A stretch of 64,000 nucleotides of DNA from Eutreptiella sp. 'Long Island Sound 2002' (Eukaryota > Euglenozoa > Euglenophyceae > Eutreptiales > Eutreptiaceae), in assembly GCA_964036045.1 (NCBI GenBank), contig OZ038387.1, positions 61,135,604 to 61,199,603 of the forward strand, written 5' to 3'. The position numbers were made by a program, and so were the translations under genes. Under the pieces are notes generated by a model that made no database searches, was not told where the DNA came from, and saw nothing but the letters and a program-made list of their open reading frames with translations. Numbering within the stretch: position 1 is the stretch's first letter; every line of letters begins with the position of its first letter. Shown piece by piece: positions 22,597-33,352 of the stretch.

Positions 22597-22607
22597 CTCT
22601 GCTACCA
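22597..22607 (-). promoter_or_regulatory. Primer-binding site for initiator tRNA-Met (duplicate)
   Basis: Same TGGTAGCAGAG site as at 15792-15802, carried on the duplicated block. Its presence downstream of this 3' LTR shows that another gypsy internal region followed the LTR before the satellite insert. Confidence 0.75.
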
Positions 22608-23272
22608 TAAAGATGTCCTTGATTAATGCCCTAGATATTTTGATGAAATCCTGCAGGTTTTGAAGTTGAAAACCCAAACCAAAACAGCAAGTAGAGCAAG
22701 AACAGGATGTGGATCGAATCAATGAATAGTTATGAAATCCAGTTTAACACAGAAGGGCTGCAAATAGACAACGCAGGTATAAACACAAAGATTCAATCAC
22801 AATTGGATAATACAAAAGATTTTATATGAAGCCTGGACTGACTCTGGCCTCCAAGATAGCATCAGGCACTTCATGTGCACTCTTTTGGATGAAATGGTGC
22901 TGGTTAGGAATGTGGGGCATAGATGTCAGGCCAACACAGAAAATGACTTGGCCAAGCAACTGAATTCAGAAACAGTTAAAAAGTAGAACCACAATAAGTG
23001 GTAGAAACAATTGAGTATAGGGGTCTTGGGGTGGGAGACCACTAGGCTCAACCTCCAAGGCCTAAAGCATGAAATGCCTATTTTATTTCGGTATATCCTC
23101 CATGAAGGAAGGTACCTCCGCTCAGTTGAGTGGTAGGGGTGAACTTCATGGGGGGGCTAGGGTTACCACCCTAGTTACTTAAGTTAGTCTTAGCATCAAC
23201 AAAAGGGTTTTAAGGGGGGCTTGGCCTGGATCAAGCCCTCCAAGAAAGACATGGCAGTGACTTTTTCTTACT
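22608..23272 (-). mobile_element. Gypsy LTR (3' LTR of the main gypsy element)
   Basis: About 665 bp, nearly identical to 15803-16467 by virtue of duplication X1. It follows the chromodomain integrase and untranslated region, as a 3' LTR should. Compared with the 5' LTR at 51941-52650 it has substitutions and lacks about 45 bases near its start. The pair is therefore not from a very recent insertion, or the LTR was exchanged with a neighbour. Confidence 0.82.
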
Positions 23273-23409
23273 CATGCACTCGCTGGGTGGCTGCAAACCC
23301 GATAAGCGGCCACCTGGTGCACACTGGAAACCATAGGCATGGGTCTGCAGGGCACAGACAGGGTCAGTGCAGTGCTCAGTAAGCAGTAGTCTGTGAAAAA
23401 CCAATGGCC

Positions 23410-23492
23410 TTCGGCCAGGGAGTGGTTGTCAGGGGGGGCTAACTGTCCTGTCCTGCGATGCAATGCGGGGCAACTGTGACAACTGCTCTTAC
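23410..23492 (-). repeat. 84-nt foldback element, copy 3
   Basis: Duplicate of 16605-16687 within block X1, with a single C to G difference in the outer stem region noticed. Confidence 0.55.
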
Positions 23493-23574
23493 ACCCATAC
23501 ACAGGCACGTCTGCACAAGAGTGCTCACTGCACCTGTGAGGTTAGAACACAGTCAGTAGACTGACACAGGGAAA

Positions 23575-26325
23575 TTAGTTTCGCTTTTTACGCTGGGACA
23601 TAGTCTCCGCACGGGTTAGTAGCTGCCCCTCGTTGTTCTCAACGAGGTAGGAGCGGAAGATGGAGTTGATACTCCCATCTGGTCATATGAAGGCTGACAT
23701 AGGTTCCCAGGTCGCCTCAGATAACCCATAGCCATCCCACAGGGTTAGAAATTTCCAGCCCTGTTTATACTCGTGGCGAGCAATACCTGCAACCACGTAG
23801 TAACCATCGACTGCCATCTCATCGGCAGTCATCTCTTCGAGTTCGTCTGCCTCCTCTGGACAGGCAGCGTTCTCTAGGTCTATACGCTCGACCTCACTGT
23901 TGCTGAGGCGCCACTCATCCCAAGACAAATCGTCAGGGGAGTGATAGTGCCTCAACTGTTTAGGTGCACACAGCAGTTCACCACCTAGACGTGGACTGCA
24001 CCTGACATGGATCCTGGATCCATCTATCCTGATGATACGATAGGGTCCAAAATAAGGGTCCTGTAGGCAGTTACGTGGCCAGGAGGGTAGGCGTGACTGG
24101 TGAACCAAAACAAGGTCACCAACCTTGAAGCTGGCAGGTCGCCGTAGGCGGTTCCGTCGGCTCAGTTCACGGTCACGAATGTGTCTCAGGTTAGTCCCAG
24201 CCTGGTTAGCCAGGGACTGCTTGTGTTCCAGCCAATCTCCCACAGGGCTCTTGAAGTCCTCAGGAAAGGGGGTTTTGAAGAACCATGCAGGTCGTCCTCC
24301 ATGGAACAGTTCGTGGGGGGTTAAACCCGTAGAGGAGCTCCGCTGTGAGTTCATGGTCAGCACTGCCCACGGCACTAGGCGTACCCAGTCCTTGGTACGC
24401 TCCTGTTTCATCAGGATTTTTAAGTTTTGCTCCACCACACGGTTCTGTCTCTCACAGAGAGGGTTAGACGTGTGGGTATAGGGCACACCTGTGGTTACCT
24501 CCACGTTGAGGGCATTTAGCACTCGTTTGTACCACCCAGTGTCACTGCGCATGCGTACATCCTCATCAGAGTGCACCTGCTTAGGTGCTCCATAGGATTC
24601 GAACCATTGTTCGACCAACATTTTCACAGTCTGCTCACCTGTGATTTTCTTATTGCAAGGGAACACACGGGTGAAGCGAGATAGGCCACAGGTGACCACT
24701 AGGCAACTAGCATAGCCGCCGAAGCGAGGTAGGCCGTGGATGAAATCCACGTAGAGAAGAGAGTTAGCACAATAGGGTATGGGTAAGCTGGAAATCAGGC
24801 CCCCATCCCTACTGTCGCTCTGCTTGCTGGCATGACAGCCACAAGCATCCACAATGGTCTGCATACGCGACCTCAGTTGGGTCAGGGTTAGACTAGAGTA
24901 GAAACACTCACGGAAGAAGTCCACTGAGCGATTAGCGCCAGTGTACCCAGAACTGAGATGGGACCACTGTAGGCACCCATCCAGTCGTGCCTCAGGCACC
25001 ACAATTCGGTCCTCGTAGAAGAGGTACTGATTGCTTTTATACCACTGGTGCCCGTCAATGACACGGGGTTCGAGACCAGTGCTGAGGGTTTGGAGAATTT
25101 CTTTATACTCTGACTGATAGTCGGTTAGACTCCAACCCTCCAGGATTCCAGCAGTGCGCATGGACAGGTCAAGCTGGACATCCATACGCTGGAAAGCCTC
25201 TCTGGCGAGCGCGTCAGAGCTCTCACCTATAAGCGCATCGAAGTTGTTGCGCGATATATAGTCAGACAGTTCATTCTTTATTCCGGGGATATGATGAACT
25301 GTCAGTCTGAACTGGCTCAGGTAAATCCACCACCGCTTTAGCTTTGCTTTCTCTGGTGTTGGGCCCTTCTGAAAAGACTTCACAGGCTCCTGGTCGCACA
25401 GCCAGACAATAGGGTTAGATCCCAGGAGTCGGGATGGTGACGAAAGCACCAACATACCGGCCAGGAGTTCCTGGTCATAGGTGCTGTAATTGGAACGCGC
25501 TTGGTTCCGTTTCCAATTCCAGTGTCCCAGTGGCACCAGTCGCCACTCACTTGTAGGATAGTCATGTTTCAACGAACCATCACGGTTCAGTCCACTAGTA
25601 CGATAATGGCAGTGGGTTAGTTCAGCGGTGTTAAGCTCCTGCCATTGCTAGATCGTACCACCCCCCCCTACATCACTGGCATCAGTGATCAGGACTATCT
25701 CGCCCTTAGGGCGAGGTACTCCCAGGCAGTTGGAGGAGGCAATTTTCTTCTTCAACTCCTGGAAACACTCTTCTTCTCTGGCGGTCCACCTCCAGGGAGT
25801 AGTTTTCTTGATTAGGTCAGTGAGGGGGGCAGAGGAGTAAGTAAAATTGTGGATGTGACGCCGATAGAAATTACAGGCGCCCCCAAAACTCCTCACGTCG
25901 TGTAGACCCTTCTTAGGGTCATTGCGAATCTGCATGTCCTGTAGGGGCTGCATCTTAGACGCGGCTGGTTTCCACCAACCATACCCCACGGTGAAACCCA
26001 AATATTCCGTCTCCTCTTTCATAAACTTACATTTTTTGAGTTTGATTCGGAGACGATTTTCTTGACAAACAATGAAAAATTCACGGAGGAGAAGGACATG
26101 GTCCCCTTGGGTATTAGTACCCAAAGTCAGGTCATCGATGTGGGCCTCCATTTCTGCACCCCGAGAAATCAACTCCTGTACTAGAGGCCTGCGCCTCAGT
26201 ATGTACAAAATTTTGTTCATTAGCTCTTGGAAGAGCGCTGGGGCATTAGCCACCCCGAAAGGCATAACCTTCCACTTAAAGACACGGCCCTGAGGGGTTA
26301 TAAAAGCCAGCAGCTCCTGAGCAGC
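23575..26325 (-). pseudogene. Gypsy pol, 3' part: RT C-terminus, RNase H, integrase, chromodomain
   Basis: Reads from AAQELLAFITP (RT motif between A and B) through MPFGVANAP, a catalytic box AHIDDLTLG near 26140 (His where Tyr/Phe is common), RNase H with LITDASD and a HIPGIKNELSD tail, an integrase zinc region with imperfect His/Cys spacing near 24830-24960, the DDE core (YVDFIHGLP, VHSDEDVR, NPLCERQN), and a chromodomain. It is therefore a chromovirus-class Ty3/gypsy polyprotein. A TAG at 25648-25650 interrupts RNase H in frame, and a TGA at 23683-23685 interrupts the chromodomain with 35 further in-frame codons to TAA. Upstream pol continues at 26918 across the telomere-repeat insert. Confidence 0.92.
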
Positions 26326-26792
26326 CCCCCCCCCCCCCCCCCCGGTTTTGAAAGATAGTGGTGCCGGGTGGGCCAGCAGCAAGTGTCCCTAGAGAAAACT
26401 GTCCGGCGCCGAAGGCGCCAATTTTTTTTTTTCATACTACGTGTTTATACTCAAAATGCTCAAAATTTTGTAGAGAATTCATATTTGGGCTATAGGAGGG
26501 CTGCAGGCCCTAATAGCAACCCTAGCCCTAACCCTAACCCTAACCCTAACCCTAACCCTAGGGCTAACCCTAACCCTAGGGCTAACCCTAACCCTAGGGC
26601 TAACCTTAACCCTAACCTTAACCCTAACCCTAACCCTAACCCCCCCCCCTCGCCCCATCCGACGCCCCCCTGACCCCCGGCCAGACCCCCCCCCCGACCC
26701 CCGGCAGGACCCCCCCAGACCCCCGGTAGGACCCCCCCCTGACCCCCAGCCGGACCCCCCCCCCGGCCGGACCCCCCCGACCCCCAGCCGGA

Positions 26793-26823
<31 letters not shown>

Positions 26824-26824
26824 G

Positions 26825-26856
<32 letters not shown>

Positions 26857-26917
26857 TTGAGTTTTGACAGATAGCTGGGGGGTATGTCGCATCAGGACCA
26901 GTTGTAGTCGCCCCCCC
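26326..26917. repeat. 592-bp insert with interstitial telomere repeats and poly-C tracts inside RT
   Basis: Inserted exactly between two RT codons: DLTA on one side and AAQELL on the other rejoin to the normal spacing of the RT domain. Contents, left to right: about 18 C, a short AT-rich segment, CCCTAA repeats with CCCTAGGGCTAA variants (about 26521-26640), C-rich CCCCGACC-like repeats, then two runs of C near 26790-26857 and a short segment. A TTTTGAxAGATAG motif follows both the left and right poly-C runs. The repeat is the TTAGGG telomere type. It may be a captured telomere fragment or an assembly join. Confidence 0.85.
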
Positions 26918-27983
26918 GGCGGTTAGGTCCACCTGGCAGAAACCAGAGCATTTGTCTATTTTGGTCTTGTACCTGCATTTGGCAATACGCTCCAGGGTAT
27001 TTTCCATGTTAGGAATACTCCCTGAGTGGTTCTGGGTTTTCTTGTTGACCTCACCATAGTCTACAACCAGCCGTAGGGCAGTCGACCCTGGTTTGGCAAC
27101 CAGGAAACAGGGACTGCAGTGATGGGGGTAGTCCCCCTTCTTATATTCTTCAACGAGGCTAGCATCAATACATTCCTGGATCTGGCGCTCGATTTCTTCA
27201 ACCTGTTCCTGTGGAGCGGGATAGGGACGACGCCTCACTCGCGTCTTTTCAAATTCAGGTTTCAGTTTCAGGTCCATCTGGACTAGTTTTTTACAAGAGA
27301 GGGAGGGCGGCAAGGCGCCGAACACCTCCTCATAGGTTATCAGCAGTTTCTTCAGTCAGGGGGTCAAGGTTAAGACTCTCAAGTTTCTGCAGGAAATCCT
27401 CCTCAGCGTCGAGGTTGCTCTTTCCATGTTCTTACTTTTTCTGCCGATCAGCAGTTTTGGCAGGCACAGAACCATCGTCCCATTCAGGGGAACATTGCTG
27501 CCCATAGTGCAGAGAATACACTAGCGGTATCTCAGGATCAGGCAGCGTATAGGAATCATCGTCCTCCTCAGACCAAATGGAGGATTTCCAGGTCTGTCTG
27601 AGGTATTGCAGCCGCTCTTGGCGCTCAATACCTTCGGCCCTCAGGTACAACAGCCGCCGGAGTTCCTGAGTGTCATGCTCAGACAATGGCATGTTATTAG
27701 AAGCAGGCCGCGCCAGAGCATCAGCAATCCGGGCCACGGGTTCACCTGTGTGCATAGGCTGCATGTGTAGCACTGGCTTCCCAACAGGGGAAGCGGGCTC
27801 AGAGGTTGACTCTAGATCTACCTCCTCCAGCAACAGCTGGGCTAGGAAGGCACTGTGTTTTAGGTCAACACAGCTGGGATCAACAGGAGGGATAGTGCTG
27901 GCGATCTCAGACAGTTGGTCGTCAGTATCCTCCTTTACAGCTGCAGGTTCCAGATAGCCATCGGGAGACTCACACCCTGTAAG
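26918..27983 (-). pseudogene. Gypsy pol, 5' part of RT and upstream linker (copy A)
   Basis: Matches 47662-48715 almost base for base and encodes the linker and RT N-terminus (RRRPYPAPQEQ, LRLVVDYGEVN, DKCSGF). The copy is broken: a TAA at 27432-27434 where the other copy encodes Ser, and a 1-base insertion near 27357. The Trp of SGFWQV is Cys. It ends at 27983 where L2's short-repeat tail begins. Confidence 0.88.
26929..27983. repeat. Direct duplication X2, left copy
   Basis: 1,055 bp of gypsy pol repeated at 47662-48715 with few substitutions and one 1-base indel. The two copies sit at the two ends of the L2 insertion, with pol continuing leftward from this copy and rightward from the other, the layout of a target-site duplication. 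Confidence 0.88.
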
Positions 27984-28060
27984 GTTTGAGGTTTGAGGTT
28001 TGATTTTGCGGGTACTAGACGCCTTTCGGCCCCGGGGGGCCACCTGGTCGGGCCAGGTGA
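27984..28060 (-). promoter_or_regulatory. LINE L2 3' end: stem-loop and TCAAACC tail
   Basis: On the minus strand L2 ends with about three TCAAACC units (27984-28004) against the gypsy sequence. Just upstream is a perfect 7-bp stem CACCTGG/CCAGGTG with a 5-base loop (28041-28059), and a GC palindrome GGCCCCCCGGGGCC lies between the two. Many LINEs end in simple repeats and some need a 3' stem-loop for RT recognition, so this fits a genuine LINE 3' end. Confidence 0.6.
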
Positions 28061-29570
28061 TATCCTCCCCACCGGGTCCTAGTGGGGGGCCCTCCAAGAC
28101 GCACCTCCTGCCTGGTGGCGGAGTCCCCCGGGTTCACAGAGCTCGGAGCCCCGTCCTTCCCCGGCGTCCCCGTTTCGCCACTCCCCGGTCAGTGCATCAA
28201 TTCGCAGCGGCTGCGGGCGCTTACCCACTGCGTCGCCCCCCTAATGCGTGGTCGCCCGGGGCGCCGGCGCCGCCGGGCCCGTGCTACTGGCTTGTCGCCA
28301 GTGGGACCCCCTTGGGCTGGCGCGGAGGCTGCCTAGCCTAGGGGTTGGGGCGTGGCGCTGTGCGCCACTACTGCCTTGGCGGGCGCAGTGCCCCGTCTGT
28401 GTGTGCGCGGCGCTCGCGGCCGGTTCGGGGGGGCTCGGGCCGGCACCTGGCGTCGTGTCTATTTCGTTTCCCCCTCCCCGCCCCGCGTGTTCCGCGCTGC
28501 GTGTGGCGGGCCGTCCCGTCCGGGTGTCCCTTACCCTCGCTCGCTGGTACGCCATTCCATGCGGTCTGTGCGTTCCGCGCGCTCGGTCCGGTTGCGCTTC
28601 CGGTAGTCCCCGCGTGCCCCTTTCGTGTGTGTGCGCTCGCGCTCTCGCGGTGTCCGCTCCCCCCCCCGCTGGGTGGTGTGGCGCGCGCATCTCGCGTGGT
28701 CCCGGCACTGGGCGCTGGTAGGGCCGTTCCACGTGGTCCGTGCCCCTCCGCGTGTCCTGCCCCGGTCCCTTGCTCCGTCTGGCGTGCTTGGGGGGGGGCG
28801 GTCCGGTCCCGGTTCGCCCCTACTTGGCTTGGGGTTGTGGGGGCGGCGGCAGGGCGTCCCCGGGGGGGTGCCTTCGACCGTTGCGTGGGGCGTCTGGGGT
28901 CTTGCGCTCCTCCTCCCCCAACTGCCCGTCCACTGGGTGGGCTGTCGGGGTCCGCGTTGTGGGCGCGGGCGTGCGGGTGTGGGGGCCCTGCTCTGTCCCT
29001 GTGGGGGCTGCGCGCCGCGGGGCGAGTCCATGGCGTTCTTATGCTGGGGGGCGGGCTGGGGGGGGGGGGGGCGTGCGCCGTTTCCTCCGGCTGTGCGGCC
29101 GGGGCGGGGCCTGTAGGGCGGGGGGTCGCTCTGCCTCTTTCCGTCCCTCTGCCTTCCCTGGGCAGGCAACAAAGCGGGCGTCACTGGCGTTGTGCTGTCC
29201 ATGGGGGGCGTGGCCCCCCATACCACTCCGGTTCGTGCTCACCCGGCTTCTCTGGGTACGATCTGTGCGGCGTCCCGGTGCGCAGGCGTGGGCCCGCTTG
29301 TTCTTCGCGGCCCCCTTGCGAGCCGGCGGCTGGGGCGGGGGGCGGGTCACACTCCGGCTCCCCTCTCGGGCGGGGGGGGCCCATCCCCCCTGCCTCGGGG
29401 GGTGGGGGCCGGGGCCCGCGCGGCTGGCTGGCTGGTGGGGGGGCGGGGGGGGGGGGTCGCGCCGCGGCCTCCCTGCTCTCGTTCCGGGCGGCGGCCTGCG
29501 GTTCTCCTTTCTGGCCCTCTCCGTGTCGCCGGCGCGCTCCCTTCCGGCGCGCGCGTGCGGTCGGGGCTGA
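28061..29570 (-). other. LINE L2 3' untranslated region with one relict 212-bp monomer
   Basis: GC-rich, no supported ORF. At 28847-29010 is a diverged copy of the 212-bp monomer of 6770-10925, most like the last degenerate unit near 10820-10925, in the same plus-strand orientation. The remainder has G-runs and no recognised feature. Confidence 0.6.
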
Positions 29571-31105
29571 CGTGCCGCCCCGGGGTGGGGGGGGGTGAGG
29601 GGCGGCCCGTGGATCGCTCCCCCGGGGGCCCCAGCTGACCTGAACCCCCCCTCTGTCACCTCAGAGCGGGCTGTGGTTACGGGAGGGTCATGTGGGGCGC
29701 GGCCTCCTTCCTGTTCCGTTGTGCACGTTGCTCCGGCACGCCGGTGTGGGTTCGCGGGAGCAGGTCCAGCCGCCGTTGCCCTTACCGCGTCGCCGTTCCT
29801 CCTGAGGGGGGGGGCGCCCCCCCTGGCCCTGGGGGGGCGGAGGGCCGCGCCTGTGGCTCCCCAGCTGAGGTGGGTGCCGGGGGGGGGGGTGGGGGGGCCG
29901 CCCCCCCGCCCGCTCTCGGGCCTGTGTGGGAGGGGGGGGGGGGGGGGGGAGTGGGGGGGGCCCTTGGTCCCCTGGCGATGCCTCCTGACGGCCGGGGGGG
30001 GGGGGCGGCATGGCAGTCCTGGCCCCGGGGGCCAGCCATCGGCTGGGGGGTCGCGCTCTTCCCCCGCCCCCCTCTATCGAGAGCCGGATTCTCGCGCAGG
30101 CCCTCGCTGGGGCCCCTCATCCCCCGGCCGTTGTCGCGCGGCGCTGGCCGGCCGGGGGTGGCCGTGAGGGTTAGCGGTCAGTGGTTAGCGAGCTGCGGGG
30201 CAGCAGGTTCCCCCCCGCGCTCGTTGTCTCCGCACTCCCTCCCGCGGGAGGTGGCGCGCCCTCTTGCGTCGTGCCGTTCAGTGCGGGGGGCGTGGGTCGG
30301 GGGGCCCAGCCCCCCCCCCCCACTCTCCCGTACCCGCCGTCTGGGCCTTCCGAAGTGCCGCCCCGGGGTGGGGGGGGCTGAGGGGCGGCCCGTGGACCGC
30401 TCCCCCTCTGTCATCCCTGTGTGGGCTGTGGTTACGGGAGGGTCATGTGGGGCGCGGCCTCCTTACTGTTCCGTTGTGCGCGTTGCTCCGGCACGCCGGT
30501 GTGGGCTCGCGGGAGCAGGTCCAGCCGCCGCTCCCCCCACCGCGTCGCCGTCCCTTCTGGGGGGGGGGGGGGGGCGCCCCCCCGGCTCCGGGGGGGCGGA
30601 GGGCCGCGCCTGTGGCTCCCCAGCTGGGGTGGGTGCGGGGGGGGGGGTGGGGGGGCCGCCCCCCCGCCCGCTCTCGGGCCTGAGGGGGGGGGGGGTGGGG
30701 GGGGCCCTTTGGTCCCCTGGCGACGCCTCCTGACGGCCGGGGGGGGGGGCGGCATGGCAGTCCTGGCCCCGGGGGCCAGCCATCGGCTGGGGGGTCGCGC
30801 CCTTCCCCCATCCCCCTCTACCTAGAGCCGGATCCTCGTGCAGGCCCTCGCTCGGGCCCCTCATCCCCCCGGCCGTTGTCGCGCGGCGCTGGCCGGCCGG
30901 GGGCGGCCGTGAGGGTTAGCGGTCAGTGGTTAGCGGGCTGCGGGGCAGCAGGTTCCCCCCCGCGCTCGTTGTCTCCGCACTCCCTCCCGCGGGAGGTGGC
31001 ACGCTCTCATGCGTCGTGCCGTACCGTGGGGGGGGCGTGGGTCGGGGGGTCCAGCCCCCCCCCCCCCCCACTCTCTCGCATCCGCTGTCTGGGCCTTCAC
31101 CTGCG
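29571..31105. repeat. Two tandem G-rich units of about 750-785 bp
   Basis: The block starting GTGCCGCCCCGGGGTGGGG at 29571 recurs at 30357 and proceeds in parallel (the ATGTGGGGCGCGGCCTCCTT core at 29689 and 30444; the GTTAGCGGTCAGTGGTTAGCG core at 30169 and 30914). A partial third start is seen near 31085. The units contain many G-runs of 5-13, which could form G-quadruplexes on the plus strand. It lies between the end of L2 ORF C and the monomer relict. Confidence 0.85.
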
Positions 31106-33352
31106 CCGGCGCTTGTGTGGGGGCTGGGGCTGCGGCGGCGGCGGGTTGTGCCGGCGGTAGCGCCAGTGGGCGAGGGCGCTGCGCAAAGCCCGGGGGAGCC
31201 AGTTGTTGGCGTCCGCATCCGTGATGCGGAGCACCGCTGCCCCTTCCAGGAAGGCCGGCCACGTCGGCTCCCCGTCGGGCCACGCCGCCCGGATCACTGA
31301 CCTGAGGACCCTCTCATGGTCCTCTGGGGCTGCCCACCCCCCCGGGGGTACCTCTCGATTTTCCTCCGTCCCTCCGGAGGAGCACGGCATCGAAGGGCCG
31401 GTTCCTCGACCTCCTGGAGGTCCCCTGGTTGGCCCAGCACAACCACCCGTACACCTCCCCCACCAGGGGGAGGGTCTCCTCCCCCAGAGGGTCCGGGACC
31501 GCGCCCCAGTCCCGGTCCCATGGCCGGCCCTCCTCCGCCCCCTGTGCCGGCCCCCCTCGCTGCCCCTGCGCCTGCGGCGCCGATGCCGCGCCCCGTCCCC
31601 CCTCCGCCGAGGCCATCCGCGCCGGCTCCGCCCTCGGCGCGGGGGAGGCTTGATGGTGCTGGTGTTGTGGGGGTTGGGGGGGGACGAGCTCGCCGGCGTC
31701 AGGGTCGATGTTGTAGAGGTGGTGGTGGTGGTGGTGGTGGTGGTGATGGGTGTGGTGTGCCGGCATCTGTTGGATGCCGGGGGGGATGCACCTCACCGGC
31801 TGCACGTCCGGCTGCGGGGGCGCCCCGCCCTCTGCCCCCCTCCCTTCGTCGCGTCCTCCCCCCTGGGCTCCCATGCCCCGTCCCGCCTGTCCCTTGGGGC
31901 CCGCGGCGCCCTTGCCCTTGCCCTTGGGCTCCTTTCCAGCCCCCTGCCCGTGTCGCGGGTCCCGCCTCCCGTCCCCCACGCCCTGGCCCGCTCGTTCTCC
32001 CACCTCCCTCGCCCTGCCCCCTGCACCTGGGCTCCCTGCCCGCGCCCCTGCGCGCCCTTCCCGTGCCCTGGCCCCTTCCCGGCCCCCTGCCCTGAGTCGC
32101 GCCGTCCGCTGCCTGCGCTCTGCTCCCCCCCGCTGCTGGGCCCTTCCTGGACCACTCGCCGGGTGTCCCGCTGCCTTTGCAGCTGCGGGAGCGTGACGCC
32201 CGGCGGCGAGCGCTCGCGCGTCGGGGGGCGGACGTGCCGCTCCCGCCCCGGGGGGAAGGGCTTGGGGGGGAACGGCTTGGGGGGGCTGGTGTGGGTGTGG
32301 GTGGGGTTGGCGCGGGCACGGTACTTCGCGCTCTCCCTGCCCACTGCTGCTGCTGCGGCGGCCGCCGGCGAGGCGTCCGTGGCCCGTGCGGGGTTCTTCC
32401 CCCGCTTGCGCGGCGTGCCGGGGGCCGCGGCGTGGCCGGCCGAGGCGGTGTCGCGGCCCGCCGGGATCGCGGCCGCAGCCCCTCGCGCGCCCTCCTCGCT
32501 CTCCTTCGCTGCCGAGGCGGCCGCCGACGAGGCGCCCGTGGCTCGTGCGGGGTCCGCCCCCCACTTTCGCGGCGTGCTGGGGGCCGCGGCGTGGTGGGCC
32601 GGGGCGGTGGTGCGGCCCGCCGGGGCCGCGGTCGCAACCCCTCGCACGCCCTCCTCGTTCTCCTCTGCTGCCGCGGCGGCCGCCGGCGAGGCGCCCGCGG
32701 CCCGTGCGGGGTCCGTCCCCCGCGTTCGCGGCGTGCTGGAGGTCGTGGCGCGGCCGGCCGAGGTGGTGTCGCGGCCCGCCGGGGTCGCGGCCGCAGCCCC
32801 TCGCGCGCCCTCCCCGCTCTCTGTCGCTGCCGCGGCGGCCGCCGACGAGGCGCCCGTGGCTCGTGCGGGGTCCGCCCCCCGCTTCCGCGGCGTGCTGGGG
32901 GCCGCGCCCTTCTTGCTCTCCTCTGCAGCTGCGGCAGCCCTCGGCGATGCGCCTGGTTCCTGCGCCGGGGCTGCCCCCCGTGTCGGCGGCGTGCCGGGGG
33001 CCGCGGTCGGGGCCGCGGCGTGGCTCGCTGCGGTCTCCGCTTCCTGCGCGTCTGGGCGGGGCGGGGCGGCGGGGCTGGCTGCTTGGGCGGCGGGGGCGGT
33101 CGTCTCGGCCGGCCCAGGCTCCTGGGCCGGCGGCGGCGGCCCGACCAGCACCGCCGCCTCCGCCAGCCGCCGCTCCTCGCGCTCCGCGAGGGTCTCCCCC
33201 GTCCACTCCGGGGAGGAGACGGGGGAGCGGGAGCGGGACCGGCGGTGGTGGCGGTCGTCCCCCTGGGGGGACCCATCGGAGTCTGCCATCACTGTTACCC
33301 TGGTAGGCATGCGTGGTGGCAGGCGCGCCCTTCCCACTACCCCGTGGTGCAT
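31097..33352 (-). pseudogene. LINE L2 ORF C: Ala-rich repeat protein with His tract (unrecognised)
   Basis: Begins at ATG 33350-33352, sharing its A with the TGA of ORF B (TGATG); MADSDGSP at about 33290 is an alternative start. Order: an RS-like stretch (RRSRSRSP), a basic Ala-rich region of about five 53-residue repeats (33000-32340, each with a TPRKRG-like core), a Pro/Gly/Arg-rich segment, a tract of about ten His near 31720-31750, then a better-ordered C-terminus (WDRDWGAV; ALAHWRYRRHN) ending in KRRRR near 31100. The frame changes near 31850 and back near 31335, both at C-runs, so sequencing error is possible. It looks like a basic, disordered nucleic-acid-binding protein. No family recognised. 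Confidence 0.5.

Larger units (their letters stand above)
22395..24679. repeat. Direct duplication X1, right copy
   Basis: Right copy of the 2,285-bp block at 15590-17874. At its right end the gypsy integrase continues without a break into 24680 and beyond, whereas the left copy stops at satellite. The intact continuation here and the intact gag continuation at the left copy show that both belong to one pre-insertion sequence. Confidence 0.9.

Noticed and set aside
26521-26640. A true chromosome end
   Set aside because: The CCCTAA block is short, contains variants, and gypsy RT sequence continues on both sides in matching frame context.
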